6,396 nt of DNA from contig DAIEFO010000135.1 of NCBI GenBank assembly GCA_027325475.1, forward strand, positions 1 through 6,396, in the 5' to 3' direction. Source of the stretch: Desulfobacteraceae bacterium (GTDB taxonomy: Bacteria; Desulfobacterota; Desulfobacteria; Desulfobacterales; Desulfatirhabdiaceae). Shown in pieces: positions 1 through 6,256 of the stretch (positions are counted from its first letter, which is position 1; the number at the start of each line of letters is the position of its first letter). Under the pieces are notes generated by a model. It was not told where the DNA came from. It made no database searches and saw only the letters and a program-made list of their open reading frames with translations. The translations under genes and the position numbers were made by a program.

Positions 1-777
1 AGTTCCAGTCATGCGCTGATCGGCGGATTATGTGGCGCAACGCTCGCATCTGCGCACGGAAACTGGGCGGTGATTCGATGGTCATTTGTAGATCCGGCAA
101 CACAACAGATGGAAGGGCTCTGGCCAAAGGTGATCCTGCCCATGATTGTCTCACCGATTGTCGGTATCGTGGCAGGCTTTTTGCTGATGGGCTTTTTGCT
201 GGTGCTGTTAAAAAATCAGACCCCCAGACATGTGAACACTGCATTTAACAAACTGCAACTGGTCAGTGCATCTTTTATGGGATTGAGCCATGGCACCAAC
301 GATGCGCAAAAAACGATGGGCATTATCGCACTGGCACTGTTTACCGCTACCAACGCAGGCATATTTCAGGGGTTGCCCACCTGGTTGAGTTTTCTCGTAT
401 CCACAAAATTTGAAGTCTATACATGGATCAAAATAATATGCTCCATGACAATGGCTGTTGGTACCGCGGCCGGTGGTTGGCGTATCATCAGAACCTTGGG
501 GCACAAGATGGTAAAACTGCAGCCGATTCACGGTTTTGCCGCAGAAACGACCGCTGCTACCGTTATTCAGATTGCATCTCACTGGGGTATTCCCCTGTCC
601 ACCACTCACATCATTTCAACTTCCATCATGGGCGTCGGCGCCACCAAACGGTTCAGCGCCGTGAAGTGGGGTATTGTGGAGCGCATGGTATGGGCATGGG
701 TGCTCACATTGCCGACAACCGCATTTCTGGGGTACTGGTGTCAGAAATTGATGCATTTCTTTCACATTGCGCTATAA
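1..777 (+). CDS. pit: PiT-family inorganic phosphate transporter, 3' part (5' end outside window)
   Basis: The plus-strand frame is open from base 1 to the TAA at 775-777 and encodes 258 residues with no start in view, so the gene begins upstream. The visible part opens with SSSHALIGGL, a conserved PiT stretch. GTNDAQKTMG follows at residues 98-107, the second copy of the family signature around the Asn-Asp pair. Further on GIPLSTTH (near residue 200) and IMGVGATKR are also typical. Hydrophobic segments alternate with short loops, as in an inner-membrane carrier. The family takes up inorganic phosphate (often as a metal-phosphate complex) in symport with H+ or Na+; the coupling ion cannot be told here. 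In many bacteria a PhoU-like DUF47 gene lies next to such carriers, which would be upstream and out of view. The C-terminus looks complete and no frameshift is seen. Family assignment is firm; the precise subtype is not. Confidence 0.95.
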   Translation, partial: SSSHALIGGLCGATLASAHGNWAVIRWSFVDPATQQMEGLWPKVILPMIVSPIVGIVAGFLLMGFLLVLLKNQTPRHVNTAFNKLQLVSASFMGLSHGTNDAQKTMGIIALALFTATNAGIFQGLPTWLSFLVSTKFEVYTWIKIICSMTMAVGTAAGGWRIIRTLGHKMVKLQPIHGFAAETTAATVIQIASHWGIPLSTTHIISTSIMGVGATKRFSAVKWGIVERMVWAWVLTLPTTAFLGYWCQKLMHFFHIAL

Positions 778-779
778 GG

Positions 780-880
780 TTGACGACTCCGTAAAAAATC
801 CGCTTTCACCGCGCGCAACGTACGCTTCATTCCTCAGGATTTGCGCGCCTTGTCTATCGAACATTTTACGAAGCCGTCCG
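780..880. repeat. Palindromic intergenic repeat, copy A (REP/MITE-like)
   Basis: This 101-bp element fills the gap between the convergent pit gene and the DUF4340 gene. Its ends are imperfect inverted repeats: TTGACGACTCCGTAAAA at 780-796 and, at the far end, TTTTACGAAGCCGTCC (864-879), which reads GGACGGCTTCGTAAAA on the other strand. Inside it is a perfect 8-bp inverted repeat, GCGCGCAA (811-818) and TTGCGCGC (841-848), around a 22-base loop. A 24-base block at 820-843 is identical to 6150-6173 in copy B. No transposase gene and no clear target duplication are visible. Compared with copy B it lacks about 25 bases on the left of the inner stem. Lying between two convergent genes, it may limit read-through, but neither direction shows a T-run after the stems, so it is not a classical terminator. 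Confidence 0.85.
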
Positions 881-885
881 AGCTA

Positions 886-1932
886 TCACGGCTTATGCGG
901 CGGCGTTTTTTCTTCGGGCTTCGCCGGAGTGCCGGGGAGTGTTTCCGGTTTTTTGTCTGAAGTGATCAATTCCTGTGGATCTGCGAGAGTCTTCCCCTGA
1001 TAATCCGGAATGATAAACGGATAATCGTTTTCGGATGATACCGCCGGATATCCGCTGCCGGCTTTCCCGGTCTGAGGATAAAGGGTCAGTGTATAGTCTT
1101 TCTTACCCTTGACGAGAATGGTGCAAAGCGGGGTTGAACCCAGATCGTTTTTGGTTTTTCCCTCGATGTACGATTCGCAGGATAAATGTGACAAAATGGA
1201 CAACAGGCGATTTATCTGAGATATATCTGCGGGTTTTCCCTGATCAGTTGTCCACTGAACTTCAGCGGGCTTGTTGCTCACGGCGGAGTTGTTGGCCGCG
1301 CCCGCGGGTGTTTGACCATTTTCAGCGGCGGCAGGTGCAACTTCTTTTTTGTGGAGTATGGTCTGCTGGCCGTTTTGGGTAATGGCGATATCCTTGATTT
1401 CTGCAGTATCAAACTGCATCACGGTTTTATCCCGAAGCTTTTCGGCCGTCTGATCGAAGGCGGTTCTCAGGTTATGTTCCGCCTGGTACACCTGTGGTGT
1501 TTCACTTATCCGCACAAATGTATGCTGATAGGTGGATGCGGCTTTTCCAATCTGGATATCCCGCTGAATCGCAGTTCCTGCCCATGCCTGCACCCGAATG
1601 ACCTTGTCCGGATCCAGATCGTAACGCGCATACGCTTTGGATTCGGAAGTCAGCGCCGTAAGGGTCAGATGCCCCAGATCGTTCAGCATGGTGTTCACCT
1701 TGTCTGTATCCGCCGGATATCCCTGGGGCTGAATTTGCCAGCTCTTGCCTTTTTTCTCCAGTATCAGGGATTTCCCAGCATGAGTTATTTCAATTTTTCC
1801 AATATGATCCGACACCATTTCAGGAATAACCGGAAGCTGATATTCCGTTCTGTTGGTTTTTCGGACCGCCAGATATATGACCGTCGATAAAATCACCAGC
1901 GCAATAACCAAATATTCCTTTTTTATTTTCAT
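886..1932 (-). CDS. DUF4340 domain-containing protein, membrane-anchored, last gene of ABC operon
   Basis: The product has 348 residues. I chose the ATG at 1932-1930 because AGGAAGG lies 6 bases upstream and a lysine-rich start plus a single helix (about residues 7-23) follow directly. A longer in-frame start at 1998 would overlap the GldG-like gene by 64 bases and has no such support. The rest should lie outside the cytoplasm. DUF4340 features include the W65 and YPAD region (residues 65-90), a RYDLDP stretch near 104-109, and LRDKTVMQFD near 166-175. Residues 75-90 (ADTDKVNTMLNDLGHL) resemble residues 235-250 (ADISQINRLLSILSHL), so the protein seems built of two related halves joined by an Ala/Asn-rich linker (about 199-222). 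The C-terminus is Pro/Lys-rich and probably disordered. The gene starts 2 bases after the GldG-like stop. DUF4340 proteins often accompany GldG-type genes; their biochemical role is unknown to me. Confidence 0.88.
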   Translation of the reverse strand: MKIKKEYLVIALVILSTVIYLAVRKTNRTEYQLPVIPEMVSDHIGKIEITHAGKSLILEKKGKSWQIQPQGYPADTDKVNTMLNDLGHLTLTALTSESKAYARYDLDPDKVIRVQAWAGTAIQRDIQIGKAASTYQHTFVRISETPQVYQAEHNLRTAFDQTAEKLRDKTVMQFDTAEIKDIAITQNGQQTILHKKEVAPAAAENGQTPAGAANNSAVSNKPAEVQWTTDQGKPADISQINRLLSILSHLSCESYIEGKTKNDLGSTPLCTILVKGKKDYTLTLYPQTGKAGSGYPAVSSENDYPFIIPDYQGKTLADPQELITSDKKPETLPGTPAKPEEKTPPHKP

Positions 1933-1934
1933 CG

Positions 1935-4160
1935 TCAACCTTCCTGTGATTGAAACATCTGTTGAATCTGCCGTCTGCGGGATTTGCGACGCAGCCATAC
2001 GCCAAGACCAAACAGAACCACCAATATCGGCAGCCCTGCAATGTTCACAGACTTGACAACGGCTTTGGCCGGTGCGGAAATGTCCGCCAGCGGGTTGAAC
2101 CGCTGTTCCTTGCTGCGCAGGATTGCATCGTCCTGCCGGTTGTTCAGATAGTCCAGCATATTTAAAACGAACATGGCGTTGGGAGTTCGTCCGGCTTCGT
2201 CTAAAATGTTGTCTTTCAGCATATCTGAAGAAGCCATGATAAATATCTTCCCCGGTTTTCCCTTGGCGATCACTTGTTCTCCGCCCTGAATCTTTGACAG
2301 ATCCGCTGGTTGCGGAGGTGCTGCAGGCGCAGGTTTTTTCTCCGGATTTTTGGCGTTGTTTGAAGTATCCGGCGCTTTCTGGGGCTTTTCCGGGACCGGT
2401 TTCCCTGCAAAGTAACTGGAAAAATCGCCTTCCAGCACATAAGCCAGAGGCTGAGACGCCATGCCTGCATTGGATGCAGGTGGTTGAATGAACATCGGGT
2501 TCAAATTAAGCGGCGCGTGCATCAACCAGGATTTGGGGGACGATGAAAACAGAAGGTGCGCCTTGATGCCGTTTTTCGAAAGAGTCTCTTTATTCACCTC
2601 AACCGGCGACATTTTATATGCCACCAGCCCCCGGATGGACTTCATGAATGGAAAGTCTTTACGAATCTGATCGTTTTTGATCAGAGGGGCAAAATAAATA
2701 TTCCTCTCCCCGCCGCCGTACTGCCGGGGTACCTGCTGGCGAAAACTGTTTTCATCCATCACGATAGCCGGTTTTATGGAAACGCCGTAGTGTTCCAACA
2801 GCTTTTCAAGACCTGTATTCAGGGGAAGATACTGAGGGCCTTGCGAACCGAACATGTTTCGTTGCGGCGGCCCTTCTTTGAAGGCGTCCAGAAAGATGGC
2901 CAGATTTTTCCCTTTCATCAGGTACTGGTCAATCTGAAACAGGTCATAGTCGCTGAAAGGTTCCGTAGGGCCTTCGATGATCAGACAGTTGAAATTATCG
3001 GAAAGCGGGGCGTCTTTCAGTTTGACGTCCTTGATCGTATAAGTCCGGGATACCAGGCTGCGAAAGGTGTTCACGTCTTCCGGCGCTCCCGGCTGGCCCT
3101 GACTCATGGGCGATCCGTACAGATTGGGCGTTCCGTGATCCGCCAGATACCCGATCTCTGCGCTGATGCCGATCAGGGTTTCGATCTGCTGATTCAGGTC
3201 ATCTTCGAGGGCCTTCATATTCTCCAGTTGATATTGGGTTCCAATAACAGGAATCTGCAGCGCCTGAAGCAGTGGAATCGTTTCGAAATGATCACCGTAT
3301 TGCACCACGATGCCGACAGCGCCCTGACCCGCCGCTATTTTGCCGGACGAAAGTGCCGGCCATTTGAGATCTACAAGCTGATATTTGGAAACATCCGCCT
3401 CCAGAGCGGCATCCTTTGTCGGATCCAGAAAGGAAAATGAAAGTTTGTCATACAACTGGCCATTCAGCTTTTTCACCAGCGCCTCCACCTGCGATGTCAG
3501 TTCCGGCAGGCTTTTTAACCCCAGATAGGGCGCAATGGCGTCCAGCGACGATGATTTATAGAGTTTGATCTGAACAGGCTCTTTCAATCGCAGCAGCGCG
3601 CTGACTTTGTGATTCATCTTCTGGATGGTGGTGGTGATCTGATATTCCAGTCCATCCGTTGTGGTAATGGCCGGAATACGTTCCACCAGATCGCCGTGAA
3701 TGAACACCATGCCCATATAGGCTTTCTGAAACTTCACCTCATCGTTTTCAACAGCCTGAATCTGAACCGGATAAACGCCATAACTTTCTGCAAGTTTTTG
3801 GTTTTCCAGAGATGCAGCCCCGGGTCCCCCGGCATCCGCGCTGACATCATGAAAGATGTAATTGAAATTTTTGCCGCCATAAGCTGCGTATTCTTCCAGC
3901 AGGTCATGCAGATAGCGTTCGGTGCTGTTGTGAGGCGCTGGAAGATTCTGGGTGAAAAAAACATGGATGGTCATGGGCTCTGAAAGCGTTCTGACGGCAT
4001 CTTTACTGGCTTTGGACAAAGAAAAGATATGGTTTGTCGTAAGGTCTATCCGTGCAAACAATGTCATGCCGACCATGTTTACCAGAACGACCGCCACCAG
4101 ATAGACCATAAATTTAATATATTTTCCCGATGGTTGTGTTCGGATTGCAAGTGCTTCCAT
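1935..4160 (-). CDS. GldG-family protein (ABC-transporter-associated extracytoplasmic component)
   Basis: The product has 741 residues. The ATG at 4160-4158 is preferred: AAGGAG lies 10 bases upstream, whereas the ATG at 4181 has no good ribosome binding site and would overlap the permease gene. One membrane helix (about residues 17-36) is followed by RIDLTTNHIFSLS (37-49), the hallmark entry into the GldG/ABC-associated domain. A second conserved block lies near 388-425 (IIEGPTEPFSDYDLFQIDQY), like the glutamine-amidotransferase-like fold reported for this family but without an obvious catalytic Cys. A Pro/Ala/Lys-rich linker spans about 586-622. A second helix (about 706-723) is followed by a basic tail (RRKSRRR), placing the C-terminus in the cytoplasm and the large middle outside. 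In Flavobacterium johnsoniae, GldG works with GldA and GldF and is needed for gliding. Here neither gliding nor a substrate can be inferred. Domain architecture and operon position make the family call strong. Confidence 0.92.
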   Translation of the reverse strand: MEALAIRTQPSGKYIKFMVYLVAVVLVNMVGMTLFARIDLTTNHIFSLSKASKDAVRTLSEPMTIHVFFTQNLPAPHNSTERYLHDLLEEYAAYGGKNFNYIFHDVSADAGGPGAASLENQKLAESYGVYPVQIQAVENDEVKFQKAYMGMVFIHGDLVERIPAITTTDGLEYQITTTIQKMNHKVSALLRLKEPVQIKLYKSSSLDAIAPYLGLKSLPELTSQVEALVKKLNGQLYDKLSFSFLDPTKDAALEADVSKYQLVDLKWPALSSGKIAAGQGAVGIVVQYGDHFETIPLLQALQIPVIGTQYQLENMKALEDDLNQQIETLIGISAEIGYLADHGTPNLYGSPMSQGQPGAPEDVNTFRSLVSRTYTIKDVKLKDAPLSDNFNCLIIEGPTEPFSDYDLFQIDQYLMKGKNLAIFLDAFKEGPPQRNMFGSQGPQYLPLNTGLEKLLEHYGVSIKPAIVMDENSFRQQVPRQYGGGERNIYFAPLIKNDQIRKDFPFMKSIRGLVAYKMSPVEVNKETLSKNGIKAHLLFSSSPKSWLMHAPLNLNPMFIQPPASNAGMASQPLAYVLEGDFSSYFAGKPVPEKPQKAPDTSNNAKNPEKKPAPAAPPQPADLSKIQGGEQVIAKGKPGKIFIMASSDMLKDNILDEAGRTPNAMFVLNMLDYLNNRQDDAILRSKEQRFNPLADISAPAKAVVKSVNIAGLPILVVLFGLGVWLRRKSRRRQIQQMFQSQEG
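1939..1945 (-). promoter_or_regulatory. Ribosome binding site fixing the DUF4340 start
   Basis: AGGAAGG on the minus strand lies inside the last codons of the GldG-like gene, 6 bases before the ATG at 1932. It supports the start that places the membrane helix directly at the N-terminus. Confidence 0.8.
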
Positions 4161-4170
4161 AGAATTGTCA

Positions 4171-4176
4171 CTCCTT
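4171..4176 (-). promoter_or_regulatory. Ribosome binding site fixing the GldG-like start
   Basis: AAGGAG on the minus strand overlaps the TAA stop of the permease gene and sits 10 bases before the ATG at 4160. The alternative ATG at 4181 lies upstream of this site and so could not use it. The overlap suggests coupled translation. Confidence 0.75.
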
Positions 4177-4879
4177 AACATTTTTCTCGCATCGCAAGGT
4201 TGGCGCCATAAAGCCCGATAAATCCGACGCTGATGAAATAAAGAATATCCCGGGTATCGATAATGCCTTTGGCAATATTCTGAAAATGAAAATCGGCGCC
4301 CAGATATTCAAAAAATCCCAGCATGGACTTGGGCAGGAAAAACAGCATCTGATTGACCAGCGTCAAGCTGAAACAGATGGCCATTCCCACAATAAAGGCA
4401 ATGATCTGGTTTCGGGTCAAAGACGATGCAAAAAGCCCCACGGCTGAAAATGCGCCGCCCAGAAGGAGTGCTCCTAAATAGCCCCCGATCACAGGCCCCC
4501 AGTCCAGAACGCCCAGCACTGAAACCGTGAGCGGGTACAGCAGCGTCGGGACAAGCATGATGGCAATAAAAGCGCACGCCGCCAGAAATTTCCCCACAAT
4601 GATCTGGGTGAATGTGACCGGAAGCGTCATCAGTGTTTCATAGGAACCCACACTGAATTCTTCGGAAAAAAGACGCATGGTGACAGCCGGAACAACAAAG
4701 GAAAACACCATCGGCAACAAGTTGAAAAAGCTTCGAAGATTGGCCTGATTCTGCAAAAAAAACGGCGTGAAAAAAAACCATCCAGTGATCAGCAGAAACA
4801 CGGAAATCACGATATAGGCAATGGGAGATGCGATATATGCACGGAATTCTCTTTTAAATATATTAATGGCAGGGCTCAT
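4175..4879 (-). CDS. ABC-2 type transporter permease, GldF-like
   Basis: The product has 234 residues and six likely membrane helices, at about 19-37, 51-71, 93-122, 130-154, 159-181 and 212-229. GldF-like features are MRLFSEEFSVGSYETLMTLP (68-87), leading to the QIIVGKFLA segment, and NIAKGIIDTRDILYF near the C-terminus (201-215). The N-terminus (FKREFRAYIASPIAY) is the usual amphipathic entry of ABC-2 permeases. It should form, probably as a homodimer, the membrane channel driven by the ATPase encoded just upstream. The ATG at 4879 lies 1 base after the ATPase stop, with GGAG 7 bases upstream inside the ATPase gene, so the two are probably translationally coupled. Its stop overlaps the ribosome binding site of the GldG-like gene. 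The cargo is unknown. Length and topology are normal for the family. Confidence 0.93.
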   Translation of the reverse strand: MSPAINIFKREFRAYIASPIAYIVISVFLLITGWFFFTPFFLQNQANLRSFFNLLPMVFSFVVPAVTMRLFSEEFSVGSYETLMTLPVTFTQIIVGKFLAACAFIAIMLVPTLLYPLTVSVLGVLDWGPVIGGYLGALLLGGAFSAVGLFASSLTRNQIIAFIVGMAICFSLTLVNQMLFFLPKSMLGFFEYLGADFHFQNIAKGIIDTRDILYFISVGFIGLYGANLAMREKC

Positions 4880-4880
4880 A

Positions 4881-5819
4881 TTAGTTCTCCAGAGTGAGTT
4901 CGCGGAAAATATGTTCTAGGCTTTGGGCCTCCTGACGGAATTCCAGAAGCGTCCAGTCGGTTTTTCGGATGATCCGGTAGATATCTTTCCGGATATCAGC
5001 GTCTGACACCAGTGTTATCCGGATTTGAAGTGTATGTGGTTCCGGAGAAGTGACATTTTCGATGCGGGTGATGCCGGTAACAGGTTCGAGGAGGCTGCGC
5101 ACCGAAGAAAAATCGGCGTCCGTCAGCGTCATATGGAGGATCTGCTCCTTGCCTGCCGATTGTTTGATGGTCTGGGTGCTGCCATCCGCGACGATTTTAC
5201 CGTGATGGATGATAACGATCCGGTCGCAGGTGGCTTCGGCTTCGCTGAGGATATGGGTGGAAAGAATAATGGTTTTTTCCCGGCCGATCTGCCGGATAAT
5301 TTCCCGGATTTCCACGATCTGGTTGGGATCCAGTCCGGAAGTGGGCTCATCGAGCACCAGAATTTCCGGATCGTTCATCAGTGCATGCGCCAGCCCTACC
5401 CGCTGCTTGTATCCTTTGGAAAGCTCTCCGATGGTTTTGTGCATCACCGGATTCAGGCCGCACAACTGCGCCAGTTCTTTAATTCGGGCCGGTTTTTTCG
5501 CGGTGTCCAGTTCCCGAATTTCAGCGACGTACTCCAGATAATCATATACAATCATATCATGATACAGCGGCGCAGATTCCGGAAGATAACCGATTCGTTT
5601 TTTGATTTCGAGGGTGTCCGGTCCGATGGCATAGTCCTGCACCCGGATTTGTCCTGCACTGGGTTCGAGATATCCTGTCAACATCCGCAGGGTTGTGGTT
5701 TTCCCGGCGCCGTTAGGCCCCAGCAGCCCCAGGATTTCCCCTTTCTGGATATCGAAGGATATGCCATCCACAGCGCAGAAATGGTCATAATACCGCGTCA
5801 GATTTTCGACATGAATCAT
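4881..5819 (-). CDS. ABC transporter ATP-binding protein, GldA-like, first gene of operon
   Basis: The product has 312 residues. The ATG at 5819 is chosen because AAGGAG stands 6 bases upstream and the nucleotide-binding domain begins at once (MIHVENLTRYYDHF). The same frame stays open to 6149, but that extension shows no domain and runs into a repeat. Walker A is GPNGAGKT (34-41), the signature is LSKGYKQ (133-139), Walker B is VLDEP (155-159) with catalytic Glu158, the D-loop is SGLDP, and the H-loop is STH with His189. At the Q-loop position the sequence is GYLPE (77-81), so Glu81 appears to stand in for Gln; my recollection is that this is common in GldA-type ATPases. Residues from about 215 form the C-terminal accessory domain seen in this subfamily (DUF4162-like). 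It should power the GldF-like permease from the cytoplasmic face. All catalytic motifs are intact. Confidence 0.96.
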   Translation of the reverse strand: MIHVENLTRYYDHFCAVDGISFDIQKGEILGLLGPNGAGKTTTLRMLTGYLEPSAGQIRVQDYAIGPDTLEIKKRIGYLPESAPLYHDMIVYDYLEYVAEIRELDTAKKPARIKELAQLCGLNPVMHKTIGELSKGYKQRVGLAHALMNDPEILVLDEPTSGLDPNQIVEIREIIRQIGREKTIILSTHILSEAEATCDRIVIIHHGKIVADGSTQTIKQSAGKEQILHMTLTDADFSSVRSLLEPVTGITRIENVTSPEPHTLQIRITLVSDADIRKDIYRIIRKTDWTLLEFRQEAQSLEHIFRELTLEN

Positions 5820-5825
5820 TATTGA

Positions 5826-5831
5826 CTCCTT
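5826..5831 (-). promoter_or_regulatory. Ribosome binding site fixing the ATPase start
   Basis: AAGGAG on the minus strand lies 6 bases before the ATG at 5819. It decides between this start and in-frame starts up to 6149 on a frame that happens to stay open. Confidence 0.85.
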
Positions 5832-5880
5832 GTTGTTGTTGAACCATTTGGATAAACGCAATCCGTTTGAATACATGCGG

Positions 5881-5905
5881 CCAGTGCCGTGACGACAGGC
5901 ACTGG
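5881..5905. promoter_or_regulatory. Perfect 8-bp inverted repeat / hairpin
   Basis: CCAGTGCC (5881-5888) and GGCACTGG (5898-5905) pair perfectly around a 9-base loop. No T-run follows on either strand, so it is not an intrinsic terminator. On the plus strand its last two bases are the first two G's of the Shine-Dalgarno of the possible small gene at 5918. On the minus strand it would lie in the ATPase leader, about 60 bases before the start codon. It could be an RNA control hairpin or a protein-binding dyad; the sequence alone does not decide. Confidence 0.6.
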
Positions 5906-5917
5906 AGGAGGGTGACA

Positions 5918-6034
5918 ATGCTGAATCCATTTGATGATTATCATCGTTTGTGTTCCAATAGCTGTGATGTATATGAATACGCCCGCCGTCGGTATCTTTT
6001 CGCATACTGCCGGTTTCTCGAAAAAAGGCGATGA
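5918..6034 (+). CDS. Possible small protein of 38 residues, function unknown
   Basis: The ATG at 5918 is preceded by GGAGGAGGG (5904-5912), one of the strongest Shine-Dalgarno sequences in the window at suitable spacing. The frame runs 38 codons to TGA at 6032-6034. The predicted peptide starts MLNPFDDYHRLC, has cysteines at 12, 16 and 31 (CxxxC plus one), five tyrosines, and a basic centre and tail (YARRRYLF, then EKRR). It has no membrane helix or signal peptide. I do not recognise a family. It lies alone in the divergent gap, directly after a hairpin. Readthrough of the TGA would add only six codons before TAA. It could be a genuine small protein, a leader peptide or chance; the ribosome binding site is the only positive evidence. 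Confidence 0.4.
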   Translation: MLNPFDDYHRLCSNSCDVYEYARRRYLFAYCRFLEKRR

Positions 6035-6051
6035 CGTGCGATCGGGCCGTA

Positions 6052-6079
6052 AGTATAATCAGTTTGTTTGCAAATACAA
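6052..6079 (-). promoter_or_regulatory. Weak candidate sigma-70 promoter for the ABC operon
   Basis: On the minus strand, TTGTAT (6079-6074) and TATACT (6057-6052) are separated by 16 bases. The -10 matches the consensus at 5 of 6 positions, the -35 at only 3. Use of it would give a leader of roughly 225 bases containing the hairpin at 5881-5905 and the antisense of the possible small gene. It is adjacent to the end of repeat copy B. Confidence 0.25.
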
Positions 6080-6081
6080 TA

Positions 6082-6209
6082 TTGACGGCTTCGTAAAAAG
6101 TCCGCATGCTGCGTTGTACTGCATCCTTCGTCATTGCAGCGTACGACAAGTACGCTTCATTCCTCAGGATTTGTACGCCTTGCCTGCGAACATTTTACGA
6201 AGTCGTCTA
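6082..6209. repeat. Palindromic intergenic repeat, copy B (REP/MITE-like)
   Basis: The left arm TTGACGGCTTCGTAAAA (6082-6098) pairs with the right arm TTTTACGAAGTCGTCT (6193-6208), which reads AGACGACTTCGTAAAA on the other strand. The inner stem pairs GCGTAC (6139-6144) with GTACGC in the right half (6173-6178). A further GCTGC/GCAGC pair (6108-6112, 6136-6140) lies in a part missing from copy A. The 24 bases at 6150-6173 are identical to copy A. A second arm-like sequence, GGCTTTTTACGA (6217-6228 region), follows the right end, as if the arm were partly duplicated. The copy is in the same orientation as copy A. No protein-coding content is credible. Confidence 0.85.
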
Positions 6210-6250
6210 AAAATTGGCTTTTTACGAGAGCATCAATATTTATGATATTC

Positions 6251-6256
6251 AGGGGG
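6251..6256 (+). promoter_or_regulatory. Ribosome binding site for the methyltransferase GTG start
   Basis: AGGGGG stands 8 bases before GTG at 6265. An in-frame TAG at 6262-6264 directly precedes that GTG, so translation cannot begin further upstream. The next in-frame ATG (6379) lies inside the conserved domain. Confidence 0.75.

Noticed and set aside
924..954. CCGGA...TCCGG followed by six T's on the plus strand, a possible pit terminator
   Set aside because: The stem is only 5 bp with a 15-base loop and it lies inside the 3' coding part of the DUF4340 gene. It is too weak to annotate, though 3' end mapping could revive it.
1312..1890. Plus-strand 192-codon open frame opposite the DUF4340 gene
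   Set aside because: It is antisense to a gene supported by operon position, ribosome binding site and membrane anchor; no protein family is evident.
2556..3440. Plus-strand 294-codon open frame opposite the GldG-like gene
   Set aside because: The opposite strand has a full-length conserved protein. The plus-strand translation is Phe/Arg/His/Gln-rich, typical of an antisense shadow.
5025..5825. Plus-strand 266-codon open frame opposite the ATPase gene
   Set aside because: It is antisense to a gene with every ABC ATPase motif intact, its translation resembles no family I know, and it shows no ribosome binding site logic.
5839..5876. Plus-strand promoter for the small gene (TTGAAC or TTGGAT with ATACAT)
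   Set aside because: Neither box pair combines acceptable spacing with adequate consensus matches, so I do not annotate it.
5933..5945. Short dyad GATGATTATCATC as an operator
   Set aside because: It has only 5-bp arms, arises from Asp-Asp-Tyr-His codons of the possible small gene, and is not repeated elsewhere in the gap.
6032..6052. Selenocysteine readthrough of the TGA ending the small gene
   Set aside because: Only six codons follow before TAA and no SECIS-like stem stands out just after the TGA; repeat B begins further away.
5820..6149. N-terminal extension of the ATPase by 110 residues (open frame up to 6149)
   Set aside because: The nucleotide-binding domain starts at 5819 behind a good ribosome binding site, the extension has no recognisable domain, and its first part lies inside repeat copy B.
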